Of a stretch of 64,000 nt of DNA, positions 1 to 11,509 are shown piece by piece. The DNA comes from Rhizaria sp. SCN 62-66 (taxonomy: Eukaryota; Rhizaria, unplaced). The notes below the pieces were generated by a model. It saw only the letters and a program-made list of their open reading frames with translations. It was not told the DNA's origin and did no database searches. Each line of letters starts with the position of its first letter. Position 1 is the first letter of the stretch. Both the position numbers and the translations under genes were made by a program. The DNA is taken from the NCBI GenBank assembly GCA_001724265.1, contig MEDY01000075.1, positions 1 through 64,000 of the forward strand. Reading direction: 5' to 3'.

Positions 1-32
1 CCCCCCCACCGCTTCCCCCCGCTCTCGCCCCC

Positions 33-3000
33 ATGTCCCGTAACAAGACTCACTCGTCCCGCGGCTCCGCCGCGCAGCGCTCAGACCCGCACAACGACTG
101 TTTGGACTTGCTGGAGCTGCGTTTCATGCCCCGCATCCCCACTTCTGGCAACGACGTTATGAAGGCCGTTGAGCGCGCGTACTACTACTACATCGACAAC
201 CTCAAGAGCAAGGGTCTCCGCTGCCCCGTAAACTCGCTCAACGCCTTCGCTATGGTGTTTCTCCCGCACGTGAGCGCAGAGCAGTTCACTCCCAGTGCGT
301 TGGACAACCTACTGCAGCAGCACCAGCGCCACGTCAGCACCGTCCCCGTCTACGGCTGCATCCTTCTCGATGCCGCGATGCGCAACGTTGCGTGCATTTA
401 TGCCGTCCAGCAGTGGGCGTTCCCGCGCGGCAAGCTTGAGCCCGGCGAGGATCCCCTGGTCTGCGCTGCCCGCGAAGTGAGCGAAGAGACAGGCTACGAC
501 TGCACTCCGCTCATCAACCCGAGCGAAAGCGTCAGCTACAAGTCCAAGACGGGCAACAAAAGCGTCACGCTTTACGTCGTCGTCGGCGCAGACCGCGACA
601 AGGTCCTCAAGACCTTCACGCGCTCCTACGAGGCGGCTAAACTTAAGTGGTTCCCCGTTGATAAGGTTCCATGCCACGACCATCACATCCGCGCCCCTCT
701 CGAGCAGCTGCGGCTGTGGGCGCTTGATAAGGCCAAGCTCTCGGCCGCGGCCGTCAGCGCCGGCGCGAGCGCGGGCTCACTTGCGCCGCTGGGCGTGAGC
801 GCCGACGTGTCGACGGACTCGCTCGCAGGGCTGTACCCACACGACATCTATGATGTGCGCGGCAGCAGCGGCGGCAGCGTTGCAAACCAGCAGCACAACG
901 GGGGCGGTGGGTTCCACGCGATTACGGTTGACGGCGTGCCGGTGACCGCGCTGTACCAGCGCAACGCGGCCGCGCTGGCTGAGAGCATCAGCACCGCGCT
1001 CAACGCGGACCCCACGGCCGCCAACACTAACAACAACAGCAACAACAACGGTAGTGGTAGCAATGGTAACATCAGCTCGAGTAGCAACAAGGGCCGTGGT
1101 GGTGCCGGCGTCGGCGCCGACCGCTCGCCCGCGACCCGGACTCCCCCAGTCCAGCGCAGCAACAGCGGCTACAACAACAGCGTCGTCGAGACTCTCTCAG
1201 CGCACGACGCGATGACGTTCGGGCTCGCTGAGGGTTCTCTGCAGTCTTATAGCACGGACCAGATGTTCGCTGACGCCGCGGTGCTTGCCGCAGAGTCCGC
1301 CGCAAGCGATAACAATAAGTACTTCTACGCCAACACCGACATCGACACTAACTCTAACTCCAACTCTGGCGCTGGCGCTGGGTCGATGGTTATCGGTCCT
1401 AACGGGCAGTACACAGTGCAGCTCAAGCCCAAGCCCGCCGCGCACGCCAACGTCGCGGCGCGGTCCATCGCTGTGCAGTTGATGCAACAACAAGCTGCTC
1501 ACTGCCACAGCGGACCGCGGCCGACTGCGCGCGGTATCATGAACGCCTTCGCGAAGCTCCGGGACAACGCCGCTTCACTCACTGTCGATGCCGAGGCCGT
1601 TGCAGCCGCAGTCAACGCTCCCCAGAATGCCACTGTTCCGAATGCAAGTTCTGTTTCTGGCGCCGCTGACAGTGCCGCAGTGACCGAGGCACGCGCCGCC
1701 ATCGCCGCTGCCCTCGCGCTGGCGGGCCGCTACGCTGTGACTGGCATGCGCCGTGGCTTCTCGGCTCGGCTGGACGCGGCGCGGAGTAAGGTGGCGACAC
1801 TGAAGGAGATGCTTGCGACTGCGCAGAATGAAGTCGCGGCTGCGGAGGCCGCGGCAGAGGCGTTTGCCTTGATCGCGACCACCGCCGCCTCCAGCAGCAT
1901 TGACAACAACAGCAGCAGCAACAGCAACAACAACGCGACTGCGCCTGAGACGGAGACTGTGCCTGTGAGTGAGGGTGTTTCTGGTACTCATAAGGGTACT
2001 CCTGGTGCCGACGCGTGTGTTCAAGTCGTGCGCGTGCTTGCCGGCCTCTCCGAGAGCGACCTCACGCGCATCGTCGAGACCTTCACGATTGCCACTCAGA
2101 GCAAGAGCATCACGGGCATCAGCGGCAGCAGCAGCGGCAACGGTAAGTGTGCTGCTGGTGGTAGGCGCGCGGGCTCTGGCTCCAGTCTGAAGCTGAAGCC
2201 TGCGGCCGACGCTCCTGCCCCTGCTTCTGCGCCGACTGGAGCGTCTGATGCGACGGGCGACGCTGATGCTGTGGATGGTGAGTCGTCGTCCCTGTCTGCG
2301 TCGCAGGCGTCGCAGTCGTCGCAGTCGTCTGAGGTGTCCGAATCGCAGTCTAACGCGCACTCGCAGCCTCACTCCCAGTCGCAGTCTCTGCAGTCGTCGC
2401 AGGTGCTGAATGAGTCTGAGACGAAGGTTGAGCCTGAGACCGAGTCGAAACCTGATATCGAGGCTAAGGCGGAAGCCACCGCTGAGTCTAAGCCTGAGGC
2501 TGAGACTGAGATCAAGGCTGAGCCTGAGACCGAGTCTAAGGCGGAGACTAACGCTGAGTCTAATGCTAAGGCCGACACTGAGGCTACGCAGTCTGAGACG
2601 ACTGAAACCAAGCCCGAGACGAAGCCTGAGGCTGAGTCAACTGAAGTCAAGCCCTCCGCTAGTGACACGGCCGAGCCCGCCCAGACTGAGTCCGCTGATG
2701 CTAAAGTTGACCCTAAGCCTACCAAGTCTGAGGCTGGTGACGCTAAGGTTGAGGCTGACGCGAAGGCTGAGTCTGATTCTGAGGCTGAGAACGAGTCAAC
2801 AATGACGAGCGCCGTTGATACGGCCGTGTCTGCTTTCTTTGCGACACTCTTCAAGCTAAACATCTCCATCGACACCATCACCACCAACAACACCAACAAC
2901 AACAGCAACACTGTCTCTAGCAGCACTGACACTGCTGAGAAGGAAAAGATCGGCCACGTGACTGACAAGGTGATGATGCTGATGCCGCGCGGCACTGCCG

Positions 3001-4064
3001 TCACGCCCGGCGACGCCAACAGCATTCAAATTGCAGCCGCTTTACTCGAGCGCCGTATCGCCAAGGTCACCAAGCCGTTCTCGATGTCGTGGGAGCTCAT
3101 CCAGGCGTCCACCCCGTCCGACACGCTCATCAACCTGCAGACTGCGGTGGACGACGCGCTGGCGGCGTTCGCGGCCTCACAATCGCAGTTGCGCCACGCC
3201 GCCGCGCTCGCGCTCGCGTCGAAGCGCAACAAGGGCCCCACGAGTACCGGGGGCGCCGCCGGGCTCACGGTCACGGGTTCCAACCCCCCGAGGCACAGCC
3301 CCTGCGCGTCACCGCTTGCCGGCCCCGCCACCGCCACCGCCAGTGCCACTACAACCGCTCTCGCTCTTGCGGCGTCACCGTCGGCGGCGTCGCCGGTCTA
3401 CGCGTCCACCGTCGCCGCGGCCCCTGTGGTGAACCCCAACGGGACTGTGAGCATGGGGTCTGGGTTCGTCCGTCTTGCGCCCGCCAACGTCTCCCCTGGC
3501 ACCTCCGTCAACAGCTCAGCCGCGACTGCGGCTGCGGGCGCGATCGCGCCCGCAGCGGTGTCGTCGGCGGTCTCGGTTGACCTGCTGGCTGAGATGTTCC
3601 CCGCCGCCGCCAGCAGCAACAGCAGTCACGGTGCCAGGAGCTCGGGCGCTATGGCTCCGAATCGCGCGAGCGCGAGTGCGAGCGCGAGCAGTGGTGTGAG
3701 CAGCGGTATCGTGTTCACCGGGAGTCTCGCTGCACAGGCGCCCACGGCGGCGATGTCGATGGACTCGAGCAACATTCTCAACGACATCTTCGCTGTCGGA
3801 GGCAGCAGTGAGAGTGCGCATGATGCGGCGATGATGATGCCGCTTGACCCTGCGGTTGCGGCGTACGCTGACCAGCAGCATCACCAGATGCTGGGATATG
3901 CGCCGTCATTGACTCTCGCTGCTGCCTCTGTCTCCGCTCCTGCCGGTGCTCCAGCTGCTGGTGTTGCTGTCGTGCCTGGAGCGGTGCCTGCGCCGACGCC
4001 GGCCAAGGCGGCTGCGAATGCGAAGCTTAAGATGCTCAAGATGCTTGCGAAGGGCGCCAACTAA
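33..4064 (+). CDS. DCP2: mRNA-decapping enzyme 2 (DCP2), Nudix hydrolase
   Basis: Single open exon, 1343 aa. DCP2 hydrolyses the m7G cap of mRNA in the cytoplasm, releasing m7GDP, in a complex with DCP1 in P-bodies. Residues about 20-105 fit the helical N-terminal regulatory domain (FMPRIP, then a Tyr-rich helix). Residues 105-235 are the Nudix fold. The Nudix box GX5EX7REUXEEXGU is intact at G133, E139, R147-E148, E151-E152 and G154, so the enzyme should be active. A box-B-like stretch (AAKLKWFPV) follows. The remaining ~1100 aa is low complexity: Asn/Ser runs, a Ser-Gln tract, and a Glu/Lys/Pro repeat at about 2400-2800 built on ESKPE/EAE units. Long disordered tails are usual for DCP2, but this one is unusually long. 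The start is the first ATG after a C-rich leader. The stop is TAA, followed by GTA. Confidence 0.92.
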   Translation: MSRNKTHSSRGSAAQRSDPHNDCLDLLELRFMPRIPTSGNDVMKAVERAYYYYIDNLKSKGLRCPVNSLNAFAMVFLPHVSAEQFTPSALDNLLQQHQRHVSTVPVYGCILLDAAMRNVACIYAVQQWAFPRGKLEPGEDPLVCAAREVSEETGYDCTPLINPSESVSYKSKTGNKSVTLYVVVGADRDKVLKTFTRSYEAAKLKWFPVDKVPCHDHHIRAPLEQLRLWALDKAKLSAAAVSAGASAGSLAPLGVSADVSTDSLAGLYPHDIYDVRGSSGGSVANQQHNGGGGFHAITVDGVPVTALYQRNAAALAESISTALNADPTAANTNNNSNNNGSGSNGNISSSSNKGRGGAGVGADRSPATRTPPVQRSNSGYNNSVVETLSAHDAMTFGLAEGSLQSYSTDQMFADAAVLAAESAASDNNKYFYANTDIDTNSNSNSGAGAGSMVIGPNGQYTVQLKPKPAAHANVAARSIAVQLMQQQAAHCHSGPRPTARGIMNAFAKLRDNAASLTVDAEAVAAAVNAPQNATVPNASSVSGAADSAAVTEARAAIAAALALAGRYAVTGMRRGFSARLDAARSKVATLKEMLATAQNEVAAAEAAAEAFALIATTAASSSIDNNSSSNSNNNATAPETETVPVSEGVSGTHKGTPGADACVQVVRVLAGLSESDLTRIVETFTIATQSKSITGISGSSSGNGKCAAGGRRAGSGSSLKLKPAADAPAPASAPTGASDATGDADAVDGESSSLSASQASQSSQSSEVSESQSNAHSQPHSQSQSLQSSQVLNESETKVEPETESKPDIEAKAEATAESKPEAETEIKAEPETESKAETNAESNAKADTEATQSETTETKPETKPEAESTEVKPSASDTAEPAQTESADAKVDPKPTKSEAGDAKVEADAKAESDSEAENESTMTSAVDTAVSAFFATLFKLNISIDTITTNNTNNNSNTVSSSTDTAEKEKIGHVTDKVMMLMPRGTAVTPGDANSIQIAAALLERRIAKVTKPFSMSWELIQASTPSDTLINLQTAVDDALAAFAASQSQLRHAAALALASKRNKGPTSTGGAAGLTVTGSNPPRHSPCASPLAGPATATASATTTALALAASPSAASPVYASTVAAAPVVNPNGTVSMGSGFVRLAPANVSPGTSVNSSAATAAAGAIAPAAVSSAVSVDLLAEMFPAAASSNSSHGARSSGAMAPNRASASASASSGVSSGIVFTGSLAAQAPTAAMSMDSSNILNDIFAVGGSSESAHDAAMMMPLDPAVAAYADQQHHQMLGYAPSLTLAAASVSAPAGAPAAGVAVVPGAVPAPTPAKAAANAKLKMLKMLAKGAN

Positions 4065-4771
4065 GTACCCCTTCGCGAGAATCTAAGTGTGTGCTCGTGT
4101 GTGAGTGCTCAAGTGATAGTGGTGAGCAATGTGTTTGCTAAGAGCTTCATAGAAGCATTTTTGTGCACCCTTGCCTTTTGAGGACTATTCTACAGTCACA
4201 CGCGGAGCAGCATCTTTTCGCTCCACTATTTTTGTTTCTGTTTTTGTTTGTTTTCTTTCTTTGATTGCACTTAATCCAATCCAAAGCATTTGAAGCTACG
4301 AAAAAATATGTGCTATCAACTAAAGCGTTCCCTATTACATCACAGGCGTATGAGGACTTCTTACGTTGCAGATATGTGTTCTTATTACGCCGAGTGACTT
4401 TGAGCAATGTGTTTAGCTGACGCAACACCGCACCCCCGTTTTGGTATGCTCGTCCGAGGATCGACACCATTGTTCAATACATTATGCTCTGTTAGCAAGC
4501 GATATAAACGCAGTTGTCGATTGAAGTCCTATTTTATTAAGTTTCGTGAATATTTACTTTGATATAGCGTATAAATAACTTTAATAATGTGTTAAAAGAA
4601 CAGTAAGCTCCATACACGTTTGAGCAAATGAACTTGCATCATATGCATCACACAGCAACGCACGTGGTTGGCGAAGAATGTGACACCGGCGTAGTCACAA
4701 CGCTGACTCGTCACCAATACACTGTGATCAGAGAATGTGTCTGCAACAGTAAGCGCAGCTGCACAGTCAAG
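4065..4771. other. intergenic, between convergent genes
   Basis: AT-rich 3' flank shared by DCP2 and the Dus-like gene. It has a second CTAAG at 4083 just past the DCP2 stop. I see no supportable gene or RNA. Confidence 0.6.
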
Positions 4772-7700
4772 TTACTCGCTGTTGCGCGGAAAACTGACTG
4801 CAGCCATTAACGCTGCGACGTCGGCATCTGGACTGCACAGTGGCCGGCCAAAATGCAGCAAGAAGTTGTAGACATACGCATACGGGAGCGAGTCAAGACT
4901 GCCTTCGTTGACACTCGCCCAAGCGTTGCTCACGTCACTCGCATGCACATTCACACCCACTCGCGCATTCACATTTACGCTCACACTCGCAGTGTTAGCC
5001 GCGCTAGCGAGCGCAGCAGCAGAGTCGGCGGCAGTGCCATGAATATGAGTAATATGCGTCTTCTTGTCGCCGTTCTAGGTCGTGCTTGTGCCGTTGCTGC
5101 TACGAGCACTGAAATCGCTGCTGTTGTGGAGCGTTGTGTGATTGCTGATATTGAGCGAAGCACGCGTCTGTGCCAGCACGGCCTGGATCGAGCCCGCCAC
5201 AACATCGTCATAATACGGGTCCGCATACAGCGAGGACGCGCCCAGCGACAGGACATCATCAGCCGCCGGTCCCAGCGCCTGTGCCCACAGCCGCAACGCA
5301 GACTCCGGCAGCGCCCAGTGACCGAGGGAGGATGGGTGGCGCGCGGCGAGCTGCGGCTCGGGGTCAGGAAGCCACGTGTTATGACTTACATTCCCATTCG
5401 CGCTTGCGCTGGCGTTGTTCACGCTGCTGCAGCTAATGCTGTTGCTGCTGTTGCTGACGTTGTTGCTGCGAGGGATCGTGAGGAGGTTGAGGTTGATATG
5501 TTCGCGGCTGTGGCGGGACGCTAAGGCCGACCACGCTGCTGCTGCAGCTGCTGCTGAATGGGCCGCGATCACAGGCACCGAATTTGCAACGTTGTTACGC
5601 ATCATCGCAGAGTCAGAGTTGCAATTCACGTCAGTGTCATCAGTTGCACTGGCAGCACGAGAGTCGGCGCGGCTTACATTCCCCGCAGTACTTAGACGCG
5701 CGGCCTCAGCAGCCCAGAGCTTGCTCCGGCGATTACGCACAGCGCGTCCCCTGCGCAACACGCCCTCGGCCCACCGCACGTCGGCACTTACATGCGAAGC
5801 ACTTACATCCGAGACACTTACATTCGAGGCACTTGAACCCGAAGCACTAACCTCGTAAGTGCTTGCATTCGCATCTGAGGCGTCCGAGCTAGTGTTACGC
5901 GTGGAGGCGCTCGTGTAGGTGATATTATTGTTGGTATTGGAGTAGTACTGAGACGGCACAGGGTGTAACGAGGGGTCAGTCGACCACAGAGTCGCATGCC
6001 ACTGTGGCAACGGCACGCCGTCACCAGTCTCCATCTCCACTGCATCTGCTGTTGCTGCTGCTGTTGCTGTTGCCGCTGTTGCTGTTGCTGTTGTTGCTTG
6101 CTTAAGAACACGAGCCCTCGCCTGTGCATGTGCTTTGGCTTTGGCTTTCTCGCCAATCTTGGTCTTGACTTGACGCAACACAGTGGCAAGCAAGCGCAGT
6201 GCAGGGGAGACACTCGTTGCAGAGTACACCAGAGAGCCCGGTACCGTGGAAGTTAAGCCGCTAAAAGTGGAGCCGTCAGCGCTCAAACGAGGCGGTGCAA
6301 AGAGATCAGTGGAGTAGTAGTACAACACTAGACGCGTATACTCTTGCAAAACCCTACACAAAGCGTCAGAAAACAAAACAACTCGAAACAATACGTGAGA
6401 TCCCATAGGAAGGAAAAGAGTACCGCAAATAATTGCTATGTGAACGATTAGAGACGATAGAGAGTTAGACGTACGAAAAGAGAGAGACAATGGGCTTTGC
6501 AGGCGCTAAGATGACCCCAGGCGCAGACAGTGCCGCTGTCGTCACCGCCACCAGCTGCTGCTGCTGCTGCAACTCCTGCTGCTCCTCCAGGTCAGAGTCA
6601 CGCGTACTGGTACCGTGTACCGCATGAGCACCACGTGTACCCGGTGTGATCACCGTCGCGCCACGGTGTCGCAGCGTGAGCGCTAGCCGGGGGTCGAGCA
6701 GGAGCCCACGGCCTAGCACGACGGCCTCAACAGCACCCGTAGCCTCAGCAGCAACGGCAGCGGGACGAACATCAACAGCTGCAGCAGTAGTGCCCTGTGC
6801 GGCAGGGACAGAGCCGTCACAGTGCGCGTTTGAGACGGGGGAGCTGCTCTGAGCTGCTGAGACTGCCGCGGCAACCTGCGACGCTGCGACAAAGCCGCCG
6901 TTGAGCCGCAGCGCAGGCACAATGACAGCCACTGGCGCCTTAGACGCACACCCGTGTGAGTCAGCCGTCGGTGTTGCTGCCAAAGAGGGTTCCGTGTCTG
7001 TGCGCGCGAGTGCGAGTGAAGGCCAAAGCATGGGGGAGATACAGCCTTGGCCAGTGCTCGCAATGACGTCCTCCAAAGCACGGGCGTGCGCAAACGCTGT
7101 GTCAACGCCGTCGGCGGTCGCGGAGGCGGCTAAGTGGGCGTACTCAACGCTGCCGGGCGCGGCGGCGCGTGTGTCTGCAGCGTGCACAGTCACTGAATCA
7201 AAGTTAAGCCGCGGGAGCAGTGCGGCGGCGGCGGCGGCGCGCGCTGCGTGTGACGCGCCCGGTAAGCGGAGCTTGAGTGAGATGGGGATGCGCAAGTGGG
7301 AGCGTAAGGCAGCGGCGGAAGCGTTGAGCTGTGAAACGCAGGCCTCAGCCTCTGGAGTGAGAGTATACTGCGCAGCTGCAGTCCGTACGTGCAGGGGCTG
7401 CACTGCGGCTAGGTCAGAGACAGCGCCAGCGCTAGAGCGCGCGAGAGAGCTAGAATCAGAGATTTTGCTTGAGACGGCGTTCGCGAACGAATACTCTGGA
7501 CCTTTACGATGCTGCTGCGGAGCTTGCTGTTGATCTGGCGCGCTCAAACTAGCTCCGGAAAGCGCACCACTAGAGTTAAACGGGGTTGCATGGGCTGTTA
7601 AGAGTACCGGACTGGGTAGCGCCAATCCAGGAAGGTCGATCGTGATCTGAATCTCAGCCGGCAGCGGCGCCCGTAGACGCCACAGCGCCGCGAGCCTCCG

Positions 7701-7931
7701 CGCCTCCACCACCGTCGCGGGAGGCGTAATCTGCACAATAGTCGGCGCGGCGGCGGGGTCCGAGGTGGCCTTGTGCCAGGCAACAAGGTCGTCGCGGAGC
7801 AGAGCGGCGGTGTTGACGCGTTCGGATGTGGTGAGGTCGGCGCCGAGGGTGAACCAGAGAGCGCGGGCGGCGCGGTCACTCACGCCCTCGAAGGGCGCAG
7901 ATATCAGCCGGATACAGCTGTTTCGCTGCAT
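4772..7931 (-). CDS. tRNA-dihydrouridine synthase-like protein, catalytic Cys not found; contains in-frame TAG
   Basis: Exons 7931-6475 and 6353-4772 (intron GTACGT...TAG, phase 2), 1012 aa if the TAG at 5075-5077 is read. The N-terminus resembles the FMN-binding TIM barrel of Dus enzymes, which reduce uridine in tRNA: APFEGVSD at residues 12-19, QITPPAT...EARRLAAL (cf. family VQLxGxxPxxxxEAA), LKLRLPG (cf. VKxRxG), VTVHAADTR (cf. HGRTR) and VVLGRGLLLDP (cf. MIGRGALxxP). The exon junction restores a helix (VLQEYTRLVLYYY) like the one that follows the barrel. Where the family has NxGCP, this protein has DLPGLALPS, so the catalytic Cys appears absent. Low-complexity Ala/Ser/Asn tracts follow. 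After the TAG the frame runs 100 more codons to TAA and includes a compact segment with YAYVYNFLLHFGRPL. Identity as a Dus relative is probable; activity is doubtful. Confidence 0.72.
5075..5077 (-). other. in-frame TAG codon (codon 912 of the Dus-like gene), probable sense codon
   Basis: On the minus strand the codons run ...AGC ACG ACC TAG AAC GGC GAC... in one frame. Thirty non-repetitive codons and then a folded-looking C-terminal segment follow before TAA at 4774-4772. If UAG means Gln the protein gains 101 residues (the Gln plus 100 codons). Confidence 0.7.
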
Positions 7932-8361
7932 AAGTTACTGTTTTCCAAGGTAACGCACGAAAAAAGCGCGGTACTGGAGCAAGAATGCTATTGACGGAAA
8001 ATTCACAGAGGTTGGGCCATCTGCAGAGTTGCTCTCTTTGAGGTCGGTCGCGGTCGGCTTGGCTATTTTTAGGAACAGCTGGCTGAGGCGAAGCGAGTTG
8101 CATTTGTGGCAGCGGCGTCAGCGAACTAGTTGGGTTGGGGAGAATGAGATACTTCGCACGAATGGCCCATGGTGTTGTTTACTCTGAATGCAGATGGAGC
8201 ATTTTTGCAGTAATGCATATTTTCTCACTCTTAGTTCCCTTCATTGTGTTTATTTTGTAGGAAACCGGCCGCTTCTTTGCTCCCCCCTCTCGTCCCTCGT
8301 CTCCCTTTCCCTTCGTGCCCTGTTTCAGCGTTCTTCCCCGGCGCCTCACCGCACGTAACGC
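7932..8361. other. divergent intergenic/promoter region
   Basis: It lies between the starts of the Dus-like gene (minus) and the tail-anchored protein gene (plus), so it must hold both promoters. A pyrimidine-rich leader (about 8270-8350) precedes the plus-strand ATG. I see no clear TATA box. Confidence 0.5.
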
Positions 8362-11300
8362 ATGTCGACCGAGAGCGATGACGGGTGGCAGCTTGTGAAC
8401 GCGAAGAAAAAGGTCGCGCCCGCCGCCCCTTCTGGGCAGTCCTCCGGCCACGGGATCGATGCCAACAAAGGCAGCAACGCCAACGCGTCCAACAACAATA
8501 ACAACAACAAGAAGCAGCAGGGTGGCCCCTCGCGCACCGGCACTGCGAACAACCGTGACATTGCGCGCATGTCCTCGCCCGGCGCGGCCTCGGTCAAGAG
8601 CACCTCTTCCAAGGCCGGCGGCGGCGGCGGCAACCAGAACAACAAGCAGGGCAATGGGAAGAGCGGTGGCAAGAGTGCCTACAAGTTCAACAACGGTGGC
8701 ACGGCCGCTCCCAACCAGTGGCGTGACGCTGATAAGGGTATGTTTCACACTCTCTCGCACCGCAACACTCTTCTTTCATGAACGTATATCCGAGTAATCT
8801 CTGCTTTGCGGCTCGTTTCATCTCGATCACATGAGACTCATTTTCCTCCTCTCATTCTCATCTCATTCCTTTATATCTCTCCACTTTCTCGCCATCTCGT
8901 GCTCTCGTACAGCTGGCAACAAGAACAAGAACAACCAGAACAAGCCCAAGGCCCCCAAGCCCGCCGCGGCCGCCTCTGCCCCCAACAAGCCCTCCGCTGC
9001 CGCCTCCGCAGACTCTGCCGCCGCCGCCTCCTCCACCGCCGCCGCCGCCCCTGCTACTGCGGCTGCTGCCGAGGCTGAGGACAACGACGACAACGACGAC
9101 GGCGAGGATGACGACCATGGCAGCAGCGACTACGAGGACGACTCAGAGTTTTCTGATGACGCCAACGACTACTCCGACGACGACGACAACGACGACAACG
9201 CCGAGACGGCCACTCAGGCCAGCACCGCCAACACGCACGCCTCCGCCACCGCCGCCGCGGCCGCCGCCGCCGCCTCTGCCGCCGCCGCTGCCGCCGCCGC
9301 CGCCGCTATCAACGTCGCCGTCAAGCCTCAGAAGCCTACTATCCCCGCCATCCTCGCATCCGACAGCACAGCAACCAGCGCGAATGCGAGTGCACGGCCT
9401 GAGGATGCGCCGTTGCGCGCGGTGACCGTGCCCGTCGGCATCTACCTCCACCCAGGCCACCAGCTCAAGTCGAAGCTCATCGCGGAAGGTCTCAGTCAGC
9501 CCCCGTCCCAGACGACCAAGACGCTCTCCGCTGCCGCGATCGAGTCCGCTGTCGCTGCCGGTGTGTTGAAGCGTACGGCGACGACGGGCGCGCTGGTCAA
9601 GGGCAACGGCATCCCTCTCAAGCACCACCACCCGAGCGGCGCCGCGTCCGCCGGCAACCTTACCGCCTCCGCCGCTGCCGCTGCTGGGGGTGCCGGTGGA
9701 GCCACGGCCGGCACGCCCGGCGTAGCCGACGGCGCGACCGCGACGGGCGACGTGGTGACTGTGATCGCGCCCTCCGCGGCGCCGAGCCGGACTCACACCG
9801 GCGGCGGCGGCGTCCCGCACAAGAAGGGCACGCCCGGTGTGTTCAAGAACCGCGACCGGCCGCTTGACATCGACTGGCGGCGGGGCGATACGCCTGTCAT
9901 CGAGAAGGGCAACAAAGCCAACAACAACGCGAACAAGCAGGGCGGGGGCAAGAGCGAGAACAACAAGAACGCTAACAACAACAACAACAACAACAACAAC
10001 AATAATAGTAAGAAGGGTGGAGCGAAGTCGGCCGCCTCGAGCGCGGCTCCGTCCCGCACGCAGACTGCCAACAACGCTGCTGGCGCGATCACACTCGCGT
10101 CTGCTGCTCCCTCCGCCTCCGCCTCCGCCTCCGCTGCGAGCAACAACAACAGCAACAACAAACATGCGAGCCCGTCGAAGCAGCCTGAGCAGTCCAACAC
10201 CGAGACCGCCTCAGGCTCTGGCGCTGGCGCTGGCTCTGCCAATGCTGACGTGACAGTGTTGAGCTTCTCGCCCTCTGTCCCCGCCACGGGCGCAGTGCCG
10301 GGCGCGGCCGACGTCGTCGTCGAGGAAACCGCCTCCGTCGCCGCCTCTGTCGCCGCCTCCGTCACCGCCTCTGTGGCCGCGTCTGTGACGGCGACAGAGG
10401 CGGCGTCTGGCGGCAACCAGAGCCGCAGTGTCGCATCCGCGTCGCCGTCCCCGTCGCCCGCCGCCACTGCCACCGCCGCCGCCGCCGCCGCTCCTGCCGC
10501 CGCTGCTGCTGCCGCTGACTCGATTGCGACTGTGACTGAGACTCAGGGTGGTGATTTAAACGCTGCGGCGGTCTGTGCCAAGGCTGAGTCACACTCTGGC
10601 AACACCGCTACCAACTCTCACAACAACAACAACACCGACAATGCTCACTCTGCGATGACTGCCTCTGCGTCGTCTGTTTCTTCCAACGCTACCTCTGCGA
10701 ACACTGCTGCTCCTGCCGCTGTCTCGGCCTCTGTTTCTGCCACTGCTGGCGCCGAGAAGGCTGCTGCCTCTGCTGCTGCTGTTTGCAAGAGCGACAAGAA
10801 CAACAAGAAGACGGAGACTGCGCCTGAGAGCGCCGCTGCGAGCGCTAACGGTGGTGAGACTCCATGTGAGAGTGCGAGTGGTAGCGCCGGCCACGTGACT
10901 GCCCAGATCGCCAACAACAGCAAGCCTGTGATCAACAACAACAGCAGCAGCAACGCTCAGCAGCAGCAGCAGCAGAAGCATAAGAATGCGACAACTGCAT
11001 CTGCGTCGAGTGAGAGTGCGTCCGCGGTCGTCGGCGACGCCAGCGACAGCGACGGCGACGAGCCCGCCGCCTCCGCCGCCGCCGCTAGCGCCAAGCCCGC
11101 TGCCGCCAACAACAACAGCAAGGCTAAGGGGGCCAACGCTGCTGCTGCTGCTGCTGCTGCGGCCAACGCCAAGAAGGCTGACGACACCTCGAGGAAGCCC
11201 TCGGCGACCGCGAACGACAAGAACGGCAAAAAAGCTGGCTCTGCTGGCGGCGCTGCCACCGCTGGCGCAGGCGGTGCGACAGCGACCGTGGCTGCAGCGG

Positions 11301-11401
11301 CAGCGGATCCTTTCTCCGGGGATAAGAGCAACTTGTACTTACAGGTCGCAGTTGGCGTGTGTGTGCTTGCACTCACGCTGCGCATTCTTGGCCTCATCTA
11401 A
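8362..11401 (+). CDS. large low-complexity tail-anchored membrane protein
   Basis: Exons 8362-8737 and 8913-11401 (intron GTATGT...CAG, phase 1), 954 aa. I do not recognise the family. The N-terminus has a short conserved-looking motif (DDGWQLVNAKKK) followed by Asn/Gly/Lys-rich sequence. The middle carries an Asp/Glu-rich acidic block (about 9070-9200), Ala runs and Asn runs. Two ordered islands stand out: PVGIYLHPGHQLKSKLIAEG and DRPLDIDWRRGDTPVIEKG. The last ~20 residues form one hydrophobic helix (LYLQVAVGVCVLALTLRILG) that ends at the stop, typical of a C-tail-anchored protein inserted post-translationally into the ER or mitochondrial outer membrane. The stop TAA is followed by a cluster of CTAAGTA repeats. 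A role as a membrane scaffold is a guess. Confidence 0.8.
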
Positions 11402-11509
11402 GTACTTCTCGTCTAAGTACGACCAGTCTAAGTATGACAAGTCATACTAGTGCGAGTAGCGCTAAGTAATTCGTTGCTAGTCTCTAAGCTTACAAACAAA
11501 GTCTAAGTA
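11398..11509 (+). repeat. CTAAGTA repeat cluster at the end of the tail-anchored protein gene
   Basis: Five copies of CTAAGTA at 11398, 11413, 11428, 11462 and 11503. The first three are exactly 15 bp apart, so the TAA triplets of copies 2 and 3 lie in frame with the real stop. Its function is unknown. Confidence 0.7.

Noticed and set aside
4628-4810. Short plus-strand frame (60 codons) in the region after DCP2
   Set aside because: It overlaps the C-terminal coding part of the Dus-like gene on the other strand and shows no domain or start context.
9143-10165. 340-codon open frame antisense to the tail-anchored protein, and many similar long antisense or shifted frames
   Set aside because: They mirror GC-rich, low-complexity exons, are Arg/Gly/Val repeats without domains, and conflict with well-supported genes.
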